A stretch of DNA of 37,361 nt from Leyella stercorea (GCF_021531355.1 NZ_JADYTS010000029.1:1-37361); one strand, 5' to 3'. Shown: positions 25,117-33,589, numbered from the stretch's first letter. Numbers and translations are program-made. Notes: generated from the sequence alone by a model not told the origin.

Positions 25117-26454
25117 ATGAATGTTGAAAAAATAATGCACGATCTCGAGGCAAAGCACCCGGGCGAAGCCGAATACTTACAGGCAGTGCGCGAAGTATTA
25201 ATCTCAGTAGAGGACGTGTACAACAGTCATCCTGAGTTTGAGAAAGCAAAGCTCATCGAACGACTCGTAGAGCCGGAGCGCATCATCACCTTCCGCGTGC
25301 CTTGGACAGACGACAATGGTGAGGTACACGTAAACATCGGCTACCGCGTACAGTTCAACGGCGCCATCGGCCCGTACAAAGGCGGCTTGCGTTTCCATCC
25401 GTCAGTGAACCTCTCTATCCTGAAGTTCCTCGGATTCGAGCAGACATTCAAGAACGCGCTCACCACTCTGCCGATGGGCGGAGGCAAGGGCGGCTCTGAC
25501 TTCTCTATCCGTGGACGCTCCGACGCTGAAGTTATGCGTTTCTGCCAGGCATTCATGACTGAGCTCTATCGCCACATCGGTCCTGATGAGGACGTTCCCG
25601 CAGGCGATATCGGCGTAGGCGGCAGAGAGATTGGCTATCTGTTCGGCATGTACAAGAAGCTCACCCACCAGTATCAGGGCGTGCTCACAGGCAAGGGTCT
25701 GGAGTTCGGCGGCTCACGCATCCGTCCTGAAGCTACCGGTTACGGTGCTCTCTACTTCGTCAATCAGATGATGGCTACTCGCGGACTCAGCCTTAAGGGC
25801 AAGACCGTTGCTATTTCTGGTTTCGGCAACGTAGCATGGGGTGCTGCCAAAAAGGCTACCGAGCTTGGCGCTAAGGTCATCACATTGTCTGGTCCCGACG
25901 GCTACATCCTCGACGAGGCAGGCATCGAGGGCGACAAGATTGACTACATGCTCGAACTCCGCTCGTCTGGCAACGACGTATGCCAGCCGTACGAGGACGA
26001 ATTCCCCGGATCTAAATTCGTAGCAGGAAAGAAGCCTTGGGAAGTTAAGGCCGACATATACTTGACATGTGCTACACAGAACGAGCTTAACGGCAATGAT
26101 GCCGAGACCATCCTGGCACACAAACCTGAGTGCGTAGCCGAGGTTTCGAACATGGGATGTACAGCTGAAGCTGTCGAGAAGTTCGTTGCTGCAGGTCAGC
26201 TCTTCGCTCCTGGCAAAGCTGTCAACGCTGGTGGCGTAGCTACTTCTGGTCTTGAGATGACTCAGAACTCTATGCGTCTGAGCTGGAGCGAGAAGGAAGT
26301 TGACGAGAAGCTGCACTACATCATGCACTCTATCCACGAGCAGTGCGTCAAGTACGGCAAGCAGCCTAACGGCTACATCGACTATGTTAAGGGCGCTAAC
26401 ATCGCTGGCTTCATGAAGGTGGCCAACGCTATGATGGCTCAGGGCATAGTATAA
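25117..26454 (+). CDS. gdhA: Glutamate dehydrogenase, NADP-type
   Basis: This 445-aa cytoplasmic enzyme makes glutamate from 2-oxoglutarate and ammonia, the main nitrogen-assimilation step in many Bacteroidota. Length and sequence fit the hexameric short-chain family: substrate lysines in IGPYKGGLRFHP (Lys88) and MGGGKGGSDF (Lys124), the catalytic Asp region VPAGDIGVGGREIGYL, and a Rossmann domain with ISGFGNVAWGAA. Coenzyme preference (NADP) is inferred from the family type. The gene is complete, has a clear promoter, and is followed after 7 bases by rlpA. Confidence 0.95.
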   Translation: MNVEKIMHDLEAKHPGEAEYLQAVREVLISVEDVYNSHPEFEKAKLIERLVEPERIITFRVPWTDDNGEVHVNIGYRVQFNGAIGPYKGGLRFHPSVNLSILKFLGFEQTFKNALTTLPMGGGKGGSDFSIRGRSDAEVMRFCQAFMTELYRHIGPDEDVPAGDIGVGGREIGYLFGMYKKLTHQYQGVLTGKGLEFGGSRIRPEATGYGALYFVNQMMATRGLSLKGKTVAISGFGNVAWGAAKKATELGAKVITLSGPDGYILDEAGIEGDKIDYMLELRSSGNDVCQPYEDEFPGSKFVAGKKPWEVKADIYLTCATQNELNGNDAETILAHKPECVAEVSNMGCTAEAVEKFVAAGQLFAPGKAVNAGGVATSGLEMTQNSMRLSWSEKEVDEKLHYIMHSIHEQCVKYGKQPNGYIDYVKGANIAGFMKVANAMMAQGIV

Positions 26455-26461
26455 TCACTTG

Positions 26462-27154
26462 ATGATAGGTAACTCTAAGATATTAAAAAGAACATTTCTG
26501 ACACTGGCTGTGGCAATAACAGTTGCCGCAGCCAGTTCGCAAATACAGCACGGTAAGGCTTCGTTCTACTCAAAACGAGCCACCGGCTCACGTACAAGTA
26601 GCGGTGAACGACTGCATCACGACAGTCTGACATGCGCACATCACACACACCCGTTCGGAACTTTGCTCAAGGTGACCAACGAACGTAACGGGCGTGAGGT
26701 AATTGTGCGCGTTACTGACCGCGGTCCGCACTCACGTGGACGCATCATCGACCTCTCGCACGCTGCAGCCAAAGAGTTGGGCATTATCAACCAGGGCGTA
26801 GCTGTGGTAAAGGTAGAACCCGTAAGAAAAACCAAAGTTCCATTCAAGCCCGAGCCAGAGAGTATTCCTGAAATCGATTTTGAAATCACCGAATACACTC
26901 TACCTGCCAGTGGCGTCCTACACTTCCCTGCTTACGGCAAGACAACCCAGCAATTAAAGGGTGCCGACAACAAATCCACTAAACCACAAAAGGAAGTTGA
27001 CGGTAATAAGAGCCAAGAAAAGAAGGAAGCCAACAGCAAGACTATCCAAGAGAAAAAAGATTCTGATAAAAAGACCGTTCAGCCCAAAAAGCGTTCAAAC
27101 GTTCGCCATAAAAGCAAGGCGAAAGGCAAAAGAAGAACTGTCAGAAGGAAATAA
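26462..27154 (+). CDS. rlpA: RlpA-like septal ring lytic transglycosylase family protein
   Basis: This 230-aa envelope protein starts at the ATG at 26462, 7 bases after the gdhA stop (the adjacent TTG at 26459 is less likely). A signal peptide runs to about AAASSQ. The double-psi beta-barrel domain (about 30-120) contains GKASFYS, RTSSGE, HPFGTLLKVTN, VRVTDRGP and GRIIDLSHAAAKEL, including the conserved Asp-Arg-Gly-Pro and Asp-Leu-Ser residues of RlpA, which cleaves peptidoglycan strands lacking stem peptides in Pseudomonas. The C-terminal 70 residues are low-complexity Lys/Glu/Asn repeats. No SPOR domain is seen, so septal targeting is uncertain. Confidence 0.9.
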   Translation: MIGNSKILKRTFLTLAVAITVAAASSQIQHGKASFYSKRATGSRTSSGERLHHDSLTCAHHTHPFGTLLKVTNERNGREVIVRVTDRGPHSRGRIIDLSHAAAKELGIINQGVAVVKVEPVRKTKVPFKPEPESIPEIDFEITEYTLPASGVLHFPAYGKTTQQLKGADNKSTKPQKEVDGNKSQEKKEANSKTIQEKKDSDKKTVQPKKRSNVRHKSKAKGKRRTVRRK

Positions 27155-27159
27155 AAAAA

Positions 27160-27229
27160 CACCACGAATTCCACTAATCGCACGAATCGTTATTATTCAT
27201 TATTCGTGCGATTAGTGGAATTCGTGGTG
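27160..27229. terminator. 28-bp perfect hairpin between convergent genes
   Basis: Arms at 27160-27187 and 27202-27229 are exact complements (start CACCACGAATTCC) around a 14-base loop. It sits between the rlpA stop and the minus-strand lipoprotein stop and probably terminates both. Its CACGAAT/ATTCGTG boxes are those of the 88-bp array at 19407-20011, so it seems to be a dispersed member of that family. Confidence 0.85.
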
Positions 27230-27241
27230 AAATAGAATTAA

Positions 27242-28105
27242 TTAGCGTTGCGTATCAACCTTTACAACCGTAATATATGAAATCGGACGTCCGTCCTTCT
27301 GCGCTGACACCATCAGGCGTATTTGTCCGTCCTTAATACGGCGGTCGGCCTTTACTGTGGCTGTATAGCGCAAGCCCTGTCCAGGCATGATATTCTCTAC
27401 ACGAACGCTCGGCGAGATGTATATCCGTTTGTTGGCATCGGCCTCAACTACAGTAGGCATAAAATTGTAGATAGGCGACTGCGTGTTGTTGTAAATCTCA
27501 AACACCACACGTCCTATCTCACCACCATTCAATCGACCATCGCCGTCGGTATCAGTAAAGCGCACATTCTTTATAGTCAGCTTACCGGTAGCGGGGACAC
27601 CTGAAGTAATCTGCTCTACACGACTCGACTCAATCGAAGTCTGATTCTCAGCAAGACTATTGCGTACTCCATTCTGATTGTTTTGGGGCGATACGCCAAA
27701 GTCAATGCGGTCGTCGCCAGAATTGGTCTTGTCAACCATATCATTCGGATTGAAGTTGTCTTGATTATTACCATATGTATATGTATCGTCACCATACTGA
27801 CGCTGTACACCCTGCGACTGCTTCTGACGCTGTATGCGCTCATTACGACGCGACAACATCTCATACTGCTCCTGGCGCTGCTGACGTTCGGCAGCATCGC
27901 CCATAGCACCGCCTACGACAGCGCCGCCAGCCATACCTATGATAGTTCCGATATCGCTGCCACGCGGACCTCCGGCAATTCCTCCAATGGCTGAGCCCAA
28001 TATCGCACCAAGTGAACTTCCAGCATAAGCACCAGATCCTGCACCCGTAGCACAACTGCTTACGAGAAGCACGGCACTCATTGCCAATACTATAGTTTTT
28101 TTCAT
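27242..28105 (-). CDS. Glycine-zipper lipoprotein
   Basis: This 287-aa protein has a lipoprotein signal (VLLVSSC, Cys18). A glycine-zipper region follows (about 20-70: GAILGSAIGGIAGG...GTIIGMAGGAVVGGAMGDAAE), as in YMGG/SmpA-like outer-membrane lipoproteins where it may insert in the membrane. A Gln/Arg-rich, probably coiled segment (about 72-100) and an Asn-rich linker come next. The C-terminal domain (about 170-285) contains DTDGDGRLNGGE, an EF-hand-like calcium loop, in a beta-sandwich-like context (LTIKNVRF...RYTATVKADRRI). Exact function is unknown. A minus-strand -7 box TAAATTTG (28152-28159) lies upstream. Confidence 0.85.
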   Translation of the reverse strand: MKKTIVLAMSAVLLVSSCATGAGSGAYAGSSLGAILGSAIGGIAGGPRGSDIGTIIGMAGGAVVGGAMGDAAERQQRQEQYEMLSRRNERIQRQKQSQGVQRQYGDDTYTYGNNQDNFNPNDMVDKTNSGDDRIDFGVSPQNNQNGVRNSLAENQTSIESSRVEQITSGVPATGKLTIKNVRFTDTDGDGRLNGGEIGRVVFEIYNNTQSPIYNFMPTVVEADANKRIYISPSVRVENIMPGQGLRYTATVKADRRIKDGQIRLMVSAQKDGRPISYITVVKVDTQR

Positions 28106-28151
28106 CTTATAATCCTCCCTAATTGTTTTATTTGTCTTTTAGTCGGTTGTT

Positions 28152-28159
28152 GCAAATTT
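28152..28159 (-). promoter_or_regulatory. -7 box of the glycine-zipper lipoprotein gene
   Basis: The minus strand reads TAAATTTG, fitting TAnnTTTG, 46 bases before the start at 28105. Confidence 0.5.
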
Positions 28160-28245
28160 ATATATTTCCAATATAAAAGACAATATATTGACTATAAAAG
28201 AAACATAAAACAATCAGTTAATATCCCAAATAGGCATTTTTATGC

Positions 28246-28253
28246 TACCTTTG
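28246..28253 (+). promoter_or_regulatory. -7 box of the yraN-sigma operon
   Basis: TACCTTTG fits the consensus and lies 31 bases before the yraN ATG at 28285. No good -33 TTTG is seen. Confidence 0.55.
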
Positions 28254-28284
28254 CAACATCATAATAATCCATTAACTACTCATC

Positions 28285-28662
28285 ATGGCACGTCACAACG
28301 AACTCGGCAAATGGGGCGAACAATATGCCGCTGACTATCTTCAAGACAATGGCTACGAGATTCTCGACCGCGACTGGCGTATTGGCCATCGCGACATCGA
28401 CATCATTGCCCGTACTAACGACGGCACTACTATCGTATTTGTCGAGGTGAAGACACGCACAAGCGATGTTGTAAGAAAGCCCGACGATGCAGTCGACCTG
28501 AGAAAGATACGCAACATAGGCTATGCAGCCAACAACTACGTCAAAACCAAAGGCATTGTCGACATGCTGCGCTTTGACATTATCACCATCGTTGGCGACA
28601 ACAACGACAACGCCCAACTCGAACATATCGTAGACGCATTTAATCCGTGTCTGGCTTTTTGA
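28285..28662 (+). CDS. yraN: YraN/UPF0102 family nuclease-like protein
   Basis: This 125-aa cytoplasmic protein has the small PD-(D/E)xK nuclease fold. Its core is visible: GKWGEQYAADYL (Glu12 area), the Asp in GHRDIDIIA (about 35-42) and VFVEVKTRTS with E-V-K (about 54-56). UPF0102 members are near-universal and sometimes linked to DNA processing, but no activity is firmly assigned. It ends with TGA, 16 bases before the disrupted sigma factor gene, so the two form an operon. Confidence 0.92.
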   Translation: MARHNELGKWGEQYAADYLQDNGYEILDRDWRIGHRDIDIIARTNDGTTIVFVEVKTRTSDVVRKPDDAVDLRKIRNIGYAANNYVKTKGIVDMLRFDIITIVGDNNDNAQLEHIVDAFNPCLAF

Positions 28663-28678
28663 CAGCAACTACACTACT

Positions 28679-29221
28679 ATGAACAACCGACAGACTACAT
28701 ACGACAGCATGATGCAACGCGTGGCAATACATGACGACGAAGATGCATTCAAGTACATCTTCGACGACCTGTATGCACCACTGTGCATATACGCCCGACG
28801 TATGGTACCACTGGGCGTTGCTGAAGATATAGTACAGGAGGTGTTTGTAACGCTATGGGAAAGCCGCAAAGACATTGCAATTGAGACTTCACTGAAAAGT
28901 TAGCTGCTTACAGGCACACGCAACCGATGCCTCAACCAAATCAAACGCCAAGCGGTCCGCAACCGCTACAATTCATACGCCGCAGCCAACATTGACATAG
29001 AAGTGCGACCCGACGACCTGCTCAGTGTGAGCGAACTTGAACAACGGCTAGAACAAACACTCGCAAATATGCGCGAAGAGTGGCGTGTGGCTTTCGTAAT
29101 GAGCCAGATGAAACACACCAAGACTGCTGATATCGCACAGCATCTGGGCGTATCGGAAAGGTCGGTGGAACGTTTCCGCAAGAAGGCGATGGCAGTAATC
29201 GAACGCGTTCTTTTTACTTAG
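28679..29221 (+). pseudogene. ECF-type RNA polymerase sigma factor with in-frame TAG
   Basis: Reading through one stop codon gives a collinear sigma factor of 180 codons. Region 2 is DEDAFKYIFDDLYAPLCIYARRMV...AEDIVQEVFVTLWESRKDI. Region 4 is LANMREEWRVAFVMSQMKHTKTADIAQHLGVSERSVERFRKKAM. The TAG at 28901-28903 (after SLKS, before LLTGTRNRCLNQIKRQ) sits where relatives normally have Tyr, so a single base change from TAT or TAC explains it. Both halves are otherwise undamaged, suggesting a recent mutation, readthrough or a sequence error. No anti-sigma gene follows. Its stop overlaps the end of the sulfatase gene by 8 bases. Confidence 0.85.
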
Positions 29222-30653
29222 TCCACTTCTTGCGGAAAGCAAACTTCTTCACTTTCTTCATTTCCTTACTCATCCTATTCACCGTAGGTGCATAATCGGC
29301 ATTGCCCGACACATTAGCGTTCTCGTCGCGGTCAGCATTATGGTCGAAAAGCATAGTATTTCCTGACTTCTGCCACTCGGCATAGTTGAAGCGATTGTCC
29401 TGCAAATTGTCGCCTCCCTGCCACTGAACGTACACTTCACGCTTCACACTACGCGACGGATTGCGCAGAATCGGGGTGAGACTCTTGCCATCGAGCTGCT
29501 GTTCGGGAGCGTCAATGCCGCAAAGATCGCATATAGTAGGATAAATATCAACCAGCTCAACCATCGACTTGCTCACACCCTTAGCCATTCCCGGCACACG
29601 AATCATAAGCGGAACGCGTGTAGCTGTGGTCATAAGGTTGTGCTTACCTACAAATCCGTGCTCGCCAAGGTTCCATCCATGGTCGCCAAATACGATGACA
29701 ATGGTGTTATCGGCCATTCCTAATCGGTCGAGTTCGTCAATAAGCTGCCCAAACAAAGCGTCAACATAGCTCACACAAGCATAATATCCTGTCTTGACAA
29801 GGCGCAAAAACTCCTGGTCATCGGGAGTGCTTACGCAAGCATAAGCGTTAATCTCGCCTGAGTTCTGCACCTCTGGCGGCAGTCCCGTTGGGCGATACTG
29901 ATTGGCAGCCATAGGCACAGCGGGATACATATCCCAATACTTCTTGGGTGCACAGAAAGGCAAGTGAGGTTTCCAGAAACCGCAAGCCAGGAAGAAAGGT
30001 TTGCCCATATCACGCAGACGGCGCAAGTCTACCAGTGTCTTTGCAAGCACATGGCCGTCGTCGTAAGCACTGTCGGGCACGTCAGCCGACTCGCAGAAGG
30101 GTCCGCGCATTGTACGCGGATTGATGTGTTTGCCCGATTCGCTGTTCAACCACAACTCCCAACGATTGTACTCAGCCCAATATACATCATAACCATCGGG
30201 ATGCCAGCGCCAAGGAGACTCGCTCCAAGAGTCGGCATGGTCCTCGATGTGGTGCATTATCTTGCCGTTCGACACGGTGTGGTATCCATGCGAGGTGAGC
30301 CAACCGGAAATAGGTATGGCGTCAGGAGCATCAACGCTCGCCTTACATGTATAGTCGATGAAGCGTGTAGGATAATTTGGATACATTCCGGTGAGCACAC
30401 TTGCGCGAGAAGCGCCGCTGACCGGTGCATTGCAGAAGGCGTTGTCGAAGAGAACAGCACCTTTGGCGAAGCAGTCGAAGTTAGGAGTATGAATATCCTT
30501 AACGCCATAACATCCCATTTCGGGACGCAAGTCGTCGGCCATAATAAAAAGCACGTTCATGTGCTTCTTATTTGCAGCTTTGGCATTTGCCTCAGCAGCC
30601 TGCATTGAAGCTACCGTGACACATACCATATAAAATAATGTCTTGCTGTTCAT
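29214..30653 (-). CDS. Secreted sulfatase, serine-type (iduronate-2-sulfatase-like)
   Basis: This 479-aa arylsulfatase-family enzyme (signal peptide to about EANAKA) removes sulfate from glycans. Near the N terminus it has the metal-binding LFIMADDLRPEMGCYG (Asp40-Asp41) and the active-site signature S-G-A-S-R in CNAPVSGASRASVLTG (Ser79-Arg83). In this S-x-A-x-R type the serine must be converted to formylglycine by a radical-SAM maturase (anSME), which is not in this window. Later motifs include CGFWKPHLPF and FGDHGWNLGEHG, typical of iduronate-2-sulfatase-like proteins. The gene is intact, unlike its neighbours. Its substrate could be a glycosaminoglycan or another sulfated glycan. Confidence 0.92.
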   Translation of the reverse strand: MNSKTLFYMVCVTVASMQAAEANAKAANKKHMNVLFIMADDLRPEMGCYGVKDIHTPNFDCFAKGAVLFDNAFCNAPVSGASRASVLTGMYPNYPTRFIDYTCKASVDAPDAIPISGWLTSHGYHTVSNGKIMHHIEDHADSWSESPWRWHPDGYDVYWAEYNRWELWLNSESGKHINPRTMRGPFCESADVPDSAYDDGHVLAKTLVDLRRLRDMGKPFFLACGFWKPHLPFCAPKKYWDMYPAVPMAANQYRPTGLPPEVQNSGEINAYACVSTPDDQEFLRLVKTGYYACVSYVDALFGQLIDELDRLGMADNTIVIVFGDHGWNLGEHGFVGKHNLMTTATRVPLMIRVPGMAKGVSKSMVELVDIYPTICDLCGIDAPEQQLDGKSLTPILRNPSRSVKREVYVQWQGGDNLQDNRFNYAEWQKSGNTMLFDHNADRDENANVSGNADYAPTVNRMSKEMKKVKKFAFRKKWTK

Positions 30654-30700
30654 TATTATTTATTTGATTTGTTACATTTGGGATTTTGCTCAAGTACTTT

Positions 30701-30856
30701 TCAGTTCAACGCAGTATAAGTCTTTACAACCTGTCGACGCATGCCAAGGCGCACACTCTTGTACGCAGTTACAGTATCTATGCTGCGCATATCAGATAAT
30801 TTGTTTGCTATGTCAGAGGCTTCTGTCCAAAGCCTTTGCATGTCTTTGTCTGTCAT
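30701..30856 (-). CDS. Possible 51-aa protein, unrecognised
   Basis: An ATG at 30856 opens 51 codons ending in TGA (30701-30703). The product begins MTDKDMQRLWTEASDIANKL and is polar, helical-looking and basic toward its end (RLGMRRQVVKTYTALN). It lies on the same strand as, and between, the phosphatase and sulfatase genes. Balanced amino-acid composition and lack of low complexity favour a real gene, but I see no promoter box and no family, so this is tentative. Confidence 0.4.
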   Translation of the reverse strand: MTDKDMQRLWTEASDIANKLSDMRSIDTVTAYKSVRLGMRRQVVKTYTALN

Positions 30857-30976
30857 TTCTATTTAGGTCTTTATAATACTAAAAAGACAACAACGCAACC
30901 AAAAAGCGACAGAAAAAAGATGTTTTTTATGAAGAAATTAAAACAATAATGGAGTTGTAAAGAATCTGATAAAAAA

Positions 30977-31020
30977 AACGATAGGAGTTTATAACGAGTA
31001 AGTCATAAACTCCTACCGTT
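30977..31020 (-). terminator. Terminator of the phosphatase gene
   Basis: AGGAGTTTAT (about 30983-30992) and ATAAACTCCT (about 31005-31014) form a 10-bp stem extended by AACG/CGTT outer pairs. On the minus strand it is followed by a T run (eight A's at 30971-30978 on the plus strand). It lies about 30 bases past the phosphatase stop. Confidence 0.75.
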
Positions 31021-31049
31021 AGTCCGATCAATTATAGATGATGCAACGT

Positions 31050-32693
31050 TTATTTCAAATCAATTGCGTGTCCAACGCAACCGTTAGGTGCCTGCACATG
31101 CAGAAGGGCTGCAATGGTCGGCGTTATATCGGTCATGAATGTCTCACGAGTTGTGGCTCCATGCTTGATGCCCCACCCCATAAATACAAGAGGGATATGC
31201 GTGTCATACGGATTCCAGGCTCCGTGGTCGGTGCCCTTCATGCCGTGAGTGTAGAAGTTTGGCTTCAATACTACAGCTACGTCACCGCTGCGTTCACGAT
31301 TGTAGCCGTTGACGATGCGTGTCCTGACATCGTCGGGAATGCTCTCGGTCATCGTCTTAGCCATATCGCATGCGTACAGCACGCAAGAGTCTTCCTTCAG
31401 AATGTCAACAACTGTCTGCTTGATCTTCGCGAAATCCAGATTATAGTCCTTGATGACATTCAGGTTGAAGAAAACCTGATAGTTCATCACCGTCTTCACC
31501 AGTTCGCCCACATTAGGATAAGCCTTTGCCAGTGCCACATTCAGCTTCTTGGCTGCGACAGCATCGTCCCATGTACCGGCAGGAATGCGACGGTCTTGCA
31601 GAAAACGGGCATTGTTCATCGCGCCGTGGTCGGCACTGAGGAACACAAGATAATTGCCCTTGCCTACCTTAGCGTCAAGATACGACAAAAAGTCGGCTAT
31701 CGCCTTGTCGAGACGCAGATAAGTGTCTTCGGTCTCTATGGCATGCGTGCCCACCTGATGACCTATATAGTCGGTGCTCGAACAGCTAACGGTGAGCAAA
31801 TCAGTCTCGTCGTCGGCCCCAAGCTGTTCGCCTTCGACGGCAGCCTTGGCAAAGTCGAGCGTCAGCGAATTGCCGAACGGCGTATTCCTTATTATATTAT
31901 AACCGTACTTATTGTACAATGTAGGCAGATTAAGAGGCAGAGTAGCCTTAACACCATTCTTAATACCGTTTTCATAATCGTTATCGTCGGCAGTACTCTC
32001 TATATAAGTTGACTTATCGTAGAGTGTATTCCACTTCTTTGACAAGTAGCGGTCGGGCACACGTCCGCCATTGAACGTCTTCACCCATGAAGGCAGGTCA
32101 TTCATATAATAGGTGCTTGTGATAAAGTTGCCAGTCTGGTCATCAAATCAGAAAGCACCATTTGGATTATGTCCGGCAGGTAGAATTGAGGCGCGGTCCT
32201 TCAGCGCTACGCCCACTACTTTGGCACATCCGTTGGAAGCTATCTTCATCTCGTCGCCAATAGTAGTGACCCACATGTTGCGAGGCGACATCAGTCCAGC
32301 ATTGCTCGTAGTGCCGACAGGCTTTACTGTGGCGTCGTCTGTGCAATACGCCTTCTTGCCGTTCTTCACAAAATTGTTGCCTGCAATGCCGTGTATCGAA
32401 GGAACGCTACCCGTATATATACACGTATGACCTATTGCCGTTACTGAAGGCACATAAGGAATACGCGTGTTCTCGCACGAGAAACCCTCATTGAGCAAAC
32501 GTCGGAAACCACCCTTAACATACCGTTTCTGATAACGGTAGAGATAGTCCCAGCGCATCTGGTCGACAACAATGCCAACTACAAGTTTCGGGCGTTCTAC
32601 TGTAGGCGTATTGACCGGTTGTGCCGATACACGGCAACATCCTGTCAATGCCATAACGACAAATAAGGTAATATTCTTCATTCTTCTGTTCAT
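31050..32693 (-). pseudogene. PafA-like alkaline phosphatase/phosphodiesterase with in-frame TGA
   Basis: Two open segments in one frame (32693-32148 and 32147-31050) together give about 547 codons, the normal length of PafA-type alkaline phosphatases, which are secreted and release phosphate from organic esters. The N half has a signal peptide, the metal-binding VGIVVDQMRWDYL (Asp44) and the nucleophile region VPSVTAIGHTCIYTGS (Thr85). The C half has SSTDYIGHQVG, LVFLSADHGAMNN and the final HGAT...FMTDITPTIAALL. The TGA at 32148-32150 falls after NPNGAF and before FDDQTGNF, where relatives have Trp (TGG to TGA). Everything else looks functional. A minus-strand -7 box TATCTTTG is at 32723-32730. 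Confidence 0.85.
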
Positions 32694-32722
32694 GAAATAT
32701 CTGTTACATCATTTTCTAAGTG

Positions 32723-32730
32723 CAAAGATA
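32723..32730 (-). promoter_or_regulatory. -7 box of the PafA-like gene
   Basis: The minus strand reads TATCTTTG (TAnnTTTG), 29 bases before the ATG at 32693, so the broken gene still has a good promoter. Confidence 0.55.
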
Positions 32731-32805
32731 TCGGTAGGGTGTTACTATTGTGTTACAAGAAAATGAATAAGATATAAAAATAAAGGTAAATATCCCCGTT
32801 ACTTT

Positions 32806-32840
32806 AGGGAAAACCATACTATGCTTTATGGTTTTTCCCT
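32806..32840. terminator. Hairpin upstream of the basic secreted protein gene
   Basis: AGGGAAAACCAT (32806-32817) pairs with ATGGTTTTTCCCT (about 32827-32839) with one bulged T. It lies in the divergent gap between the phosphatase start and the gene at 32915, so it may be a leftover terminator or an insulator. Confidence 0.5.
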
Positions 32841-32862
32841 TGTTTCGCTTACTTGAATGCAC

Positions 32863-32870
32863 TATCTTTG
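32863..32870 (+). promoter_or_regulatory. -7 box of the basic secreted protein gene
   Basis: TATCTTTG lies 44 bases before the ATG at 32915, with a TTGTTT block about 20 bases upstream as a possible -33 element. Confidence 0.6.
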
Positions 32871-32914
32871 CAGTATAAATAAAAGCAGTAATAACCCTTA
32901 AAACAAATTGGATT

Positions 32915-33487
32915 ATGAAACGTACATTATTAGCAATTGTAGCCGCATTCGTGATGATAACATCAACAAATGCACAGCGACTCACAGATATTCAGGCAGA
33001 GGCTCGCTTCATCACCGACAAGATGATTGTTGAACTTGGACTGAACAGCGTTCAGCGCAACAGCCTATTGAACATCAACCTCAACTACCTTGACGGCATA
33101 CGCAGCTATCGCGATATCGACGCCTACGGATGGCACTATCGCAACAGGCAACTCAAACGCATGCTCACCGCCAGACAATGGAAGCGGTTCAAGGAGGCTT
33201 ACTACTTCTACCACCCTATCGGTTGGAACAACAACACTTACATCTACAATATATATAACAAGTACCCCAAGCACAACTATCGTCCCGACCACCCACACTA
33301 TTACGGCAAGCCGGGCAAACCGTATAAGTACGACAAGAAGTGGAAGCACGACAAGAAGCGCTATGACCACGACTACAAGTACGACAAGCACTACAAGAAG
33401 AGCAGACGAGAGTTCAACAACAACTCACGCGAGACTATCACATGGCGAGAGAAAATGAGAAAAGACTTGATGAACGGTGCAAGATAA
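32915..33487 (+). CDS. Secreted Tyr/Lys/His-rich basic protein, unrecognised
   Basis: This 190-aa protein has a clean signal peptide (MKRTLLAIVAAFVMITSTNAQ). Residues 22-95 look like a helical domain (IQAEARFITDKMIVELGLNSVQRNSLLNINLNYLD...QLKRMLTARQWKRFKEAYYFYHP) resembling the short secreted helical proteins of Bacteroidota that share an 'Lxxx-Q-x-x-L' pattern. From about 105 to 165 the chain is dominated by Tyr, Lys, His and Asp in short YDK/KHDKK-type repeats, ending in a basic tail. The composition suggests polyanion or metal binding in the periplasm or at the surface. No family name is recognised. It has its own promoter and terminator. Confidence 0.75.
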   Translation: MKRTLLAIVAAFVMITSTNAQRLTDIQAEARFITDKMIVELGLNSVQRNSLLNINLNYLDGIRSYRDIDAYGWHYRNRQLKRMLTARQWKRFKEAYYFYHPIGWNNNTYIYNIYNKYPKHNYRPDHPHYYGKPGKPYKYDKKWKHDKKRYDHDYKYDKHYKKSRREFNNNSRETITWREKMRKDLMNGAR

Positions 33488-33504
33488 AGCAGTTCAAACA
33501 TAAA

Positions 33505-33545
33505 AAGCGGTATAGGAATGTTGTCAAACAATTCCTATACCGCTT
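33505..33545 (+). terminator. Terminator after the basic secreted protein gene
   Basis: AAGCGGTATAGGAAT (33505-33519) and ATTCCTATACCGCTT (33531-33545) form a perfect 15-bp stem with an 11-base loop. A close relative of this hairpin lies at 35527-35565. Confidence 0.85.
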
Positions 33546-33589
33546 ATATTCAACGCCTTAAGCTATTTACATAGCTTTTTGAGCGATTA

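Larger units (their letters stand above)
30654..31049. other. Gap between sulfatase and phosphatase genes
   Basis: These 396 bases hold a possible 51-aa gene (30701-30856, minus) and a hairpin near 30977-31020 that probably ends the phosphatase transcript. Nothing else is recognised. Confidence 0.6.

Noticed and set aside
30643..30876. Cys-rich 77-aa plus-strand ORF
   Set aside because: It begins inside the sulfatase 5' end, is antisense to the more plausible 51-aa ORF, and has an irregular composition.
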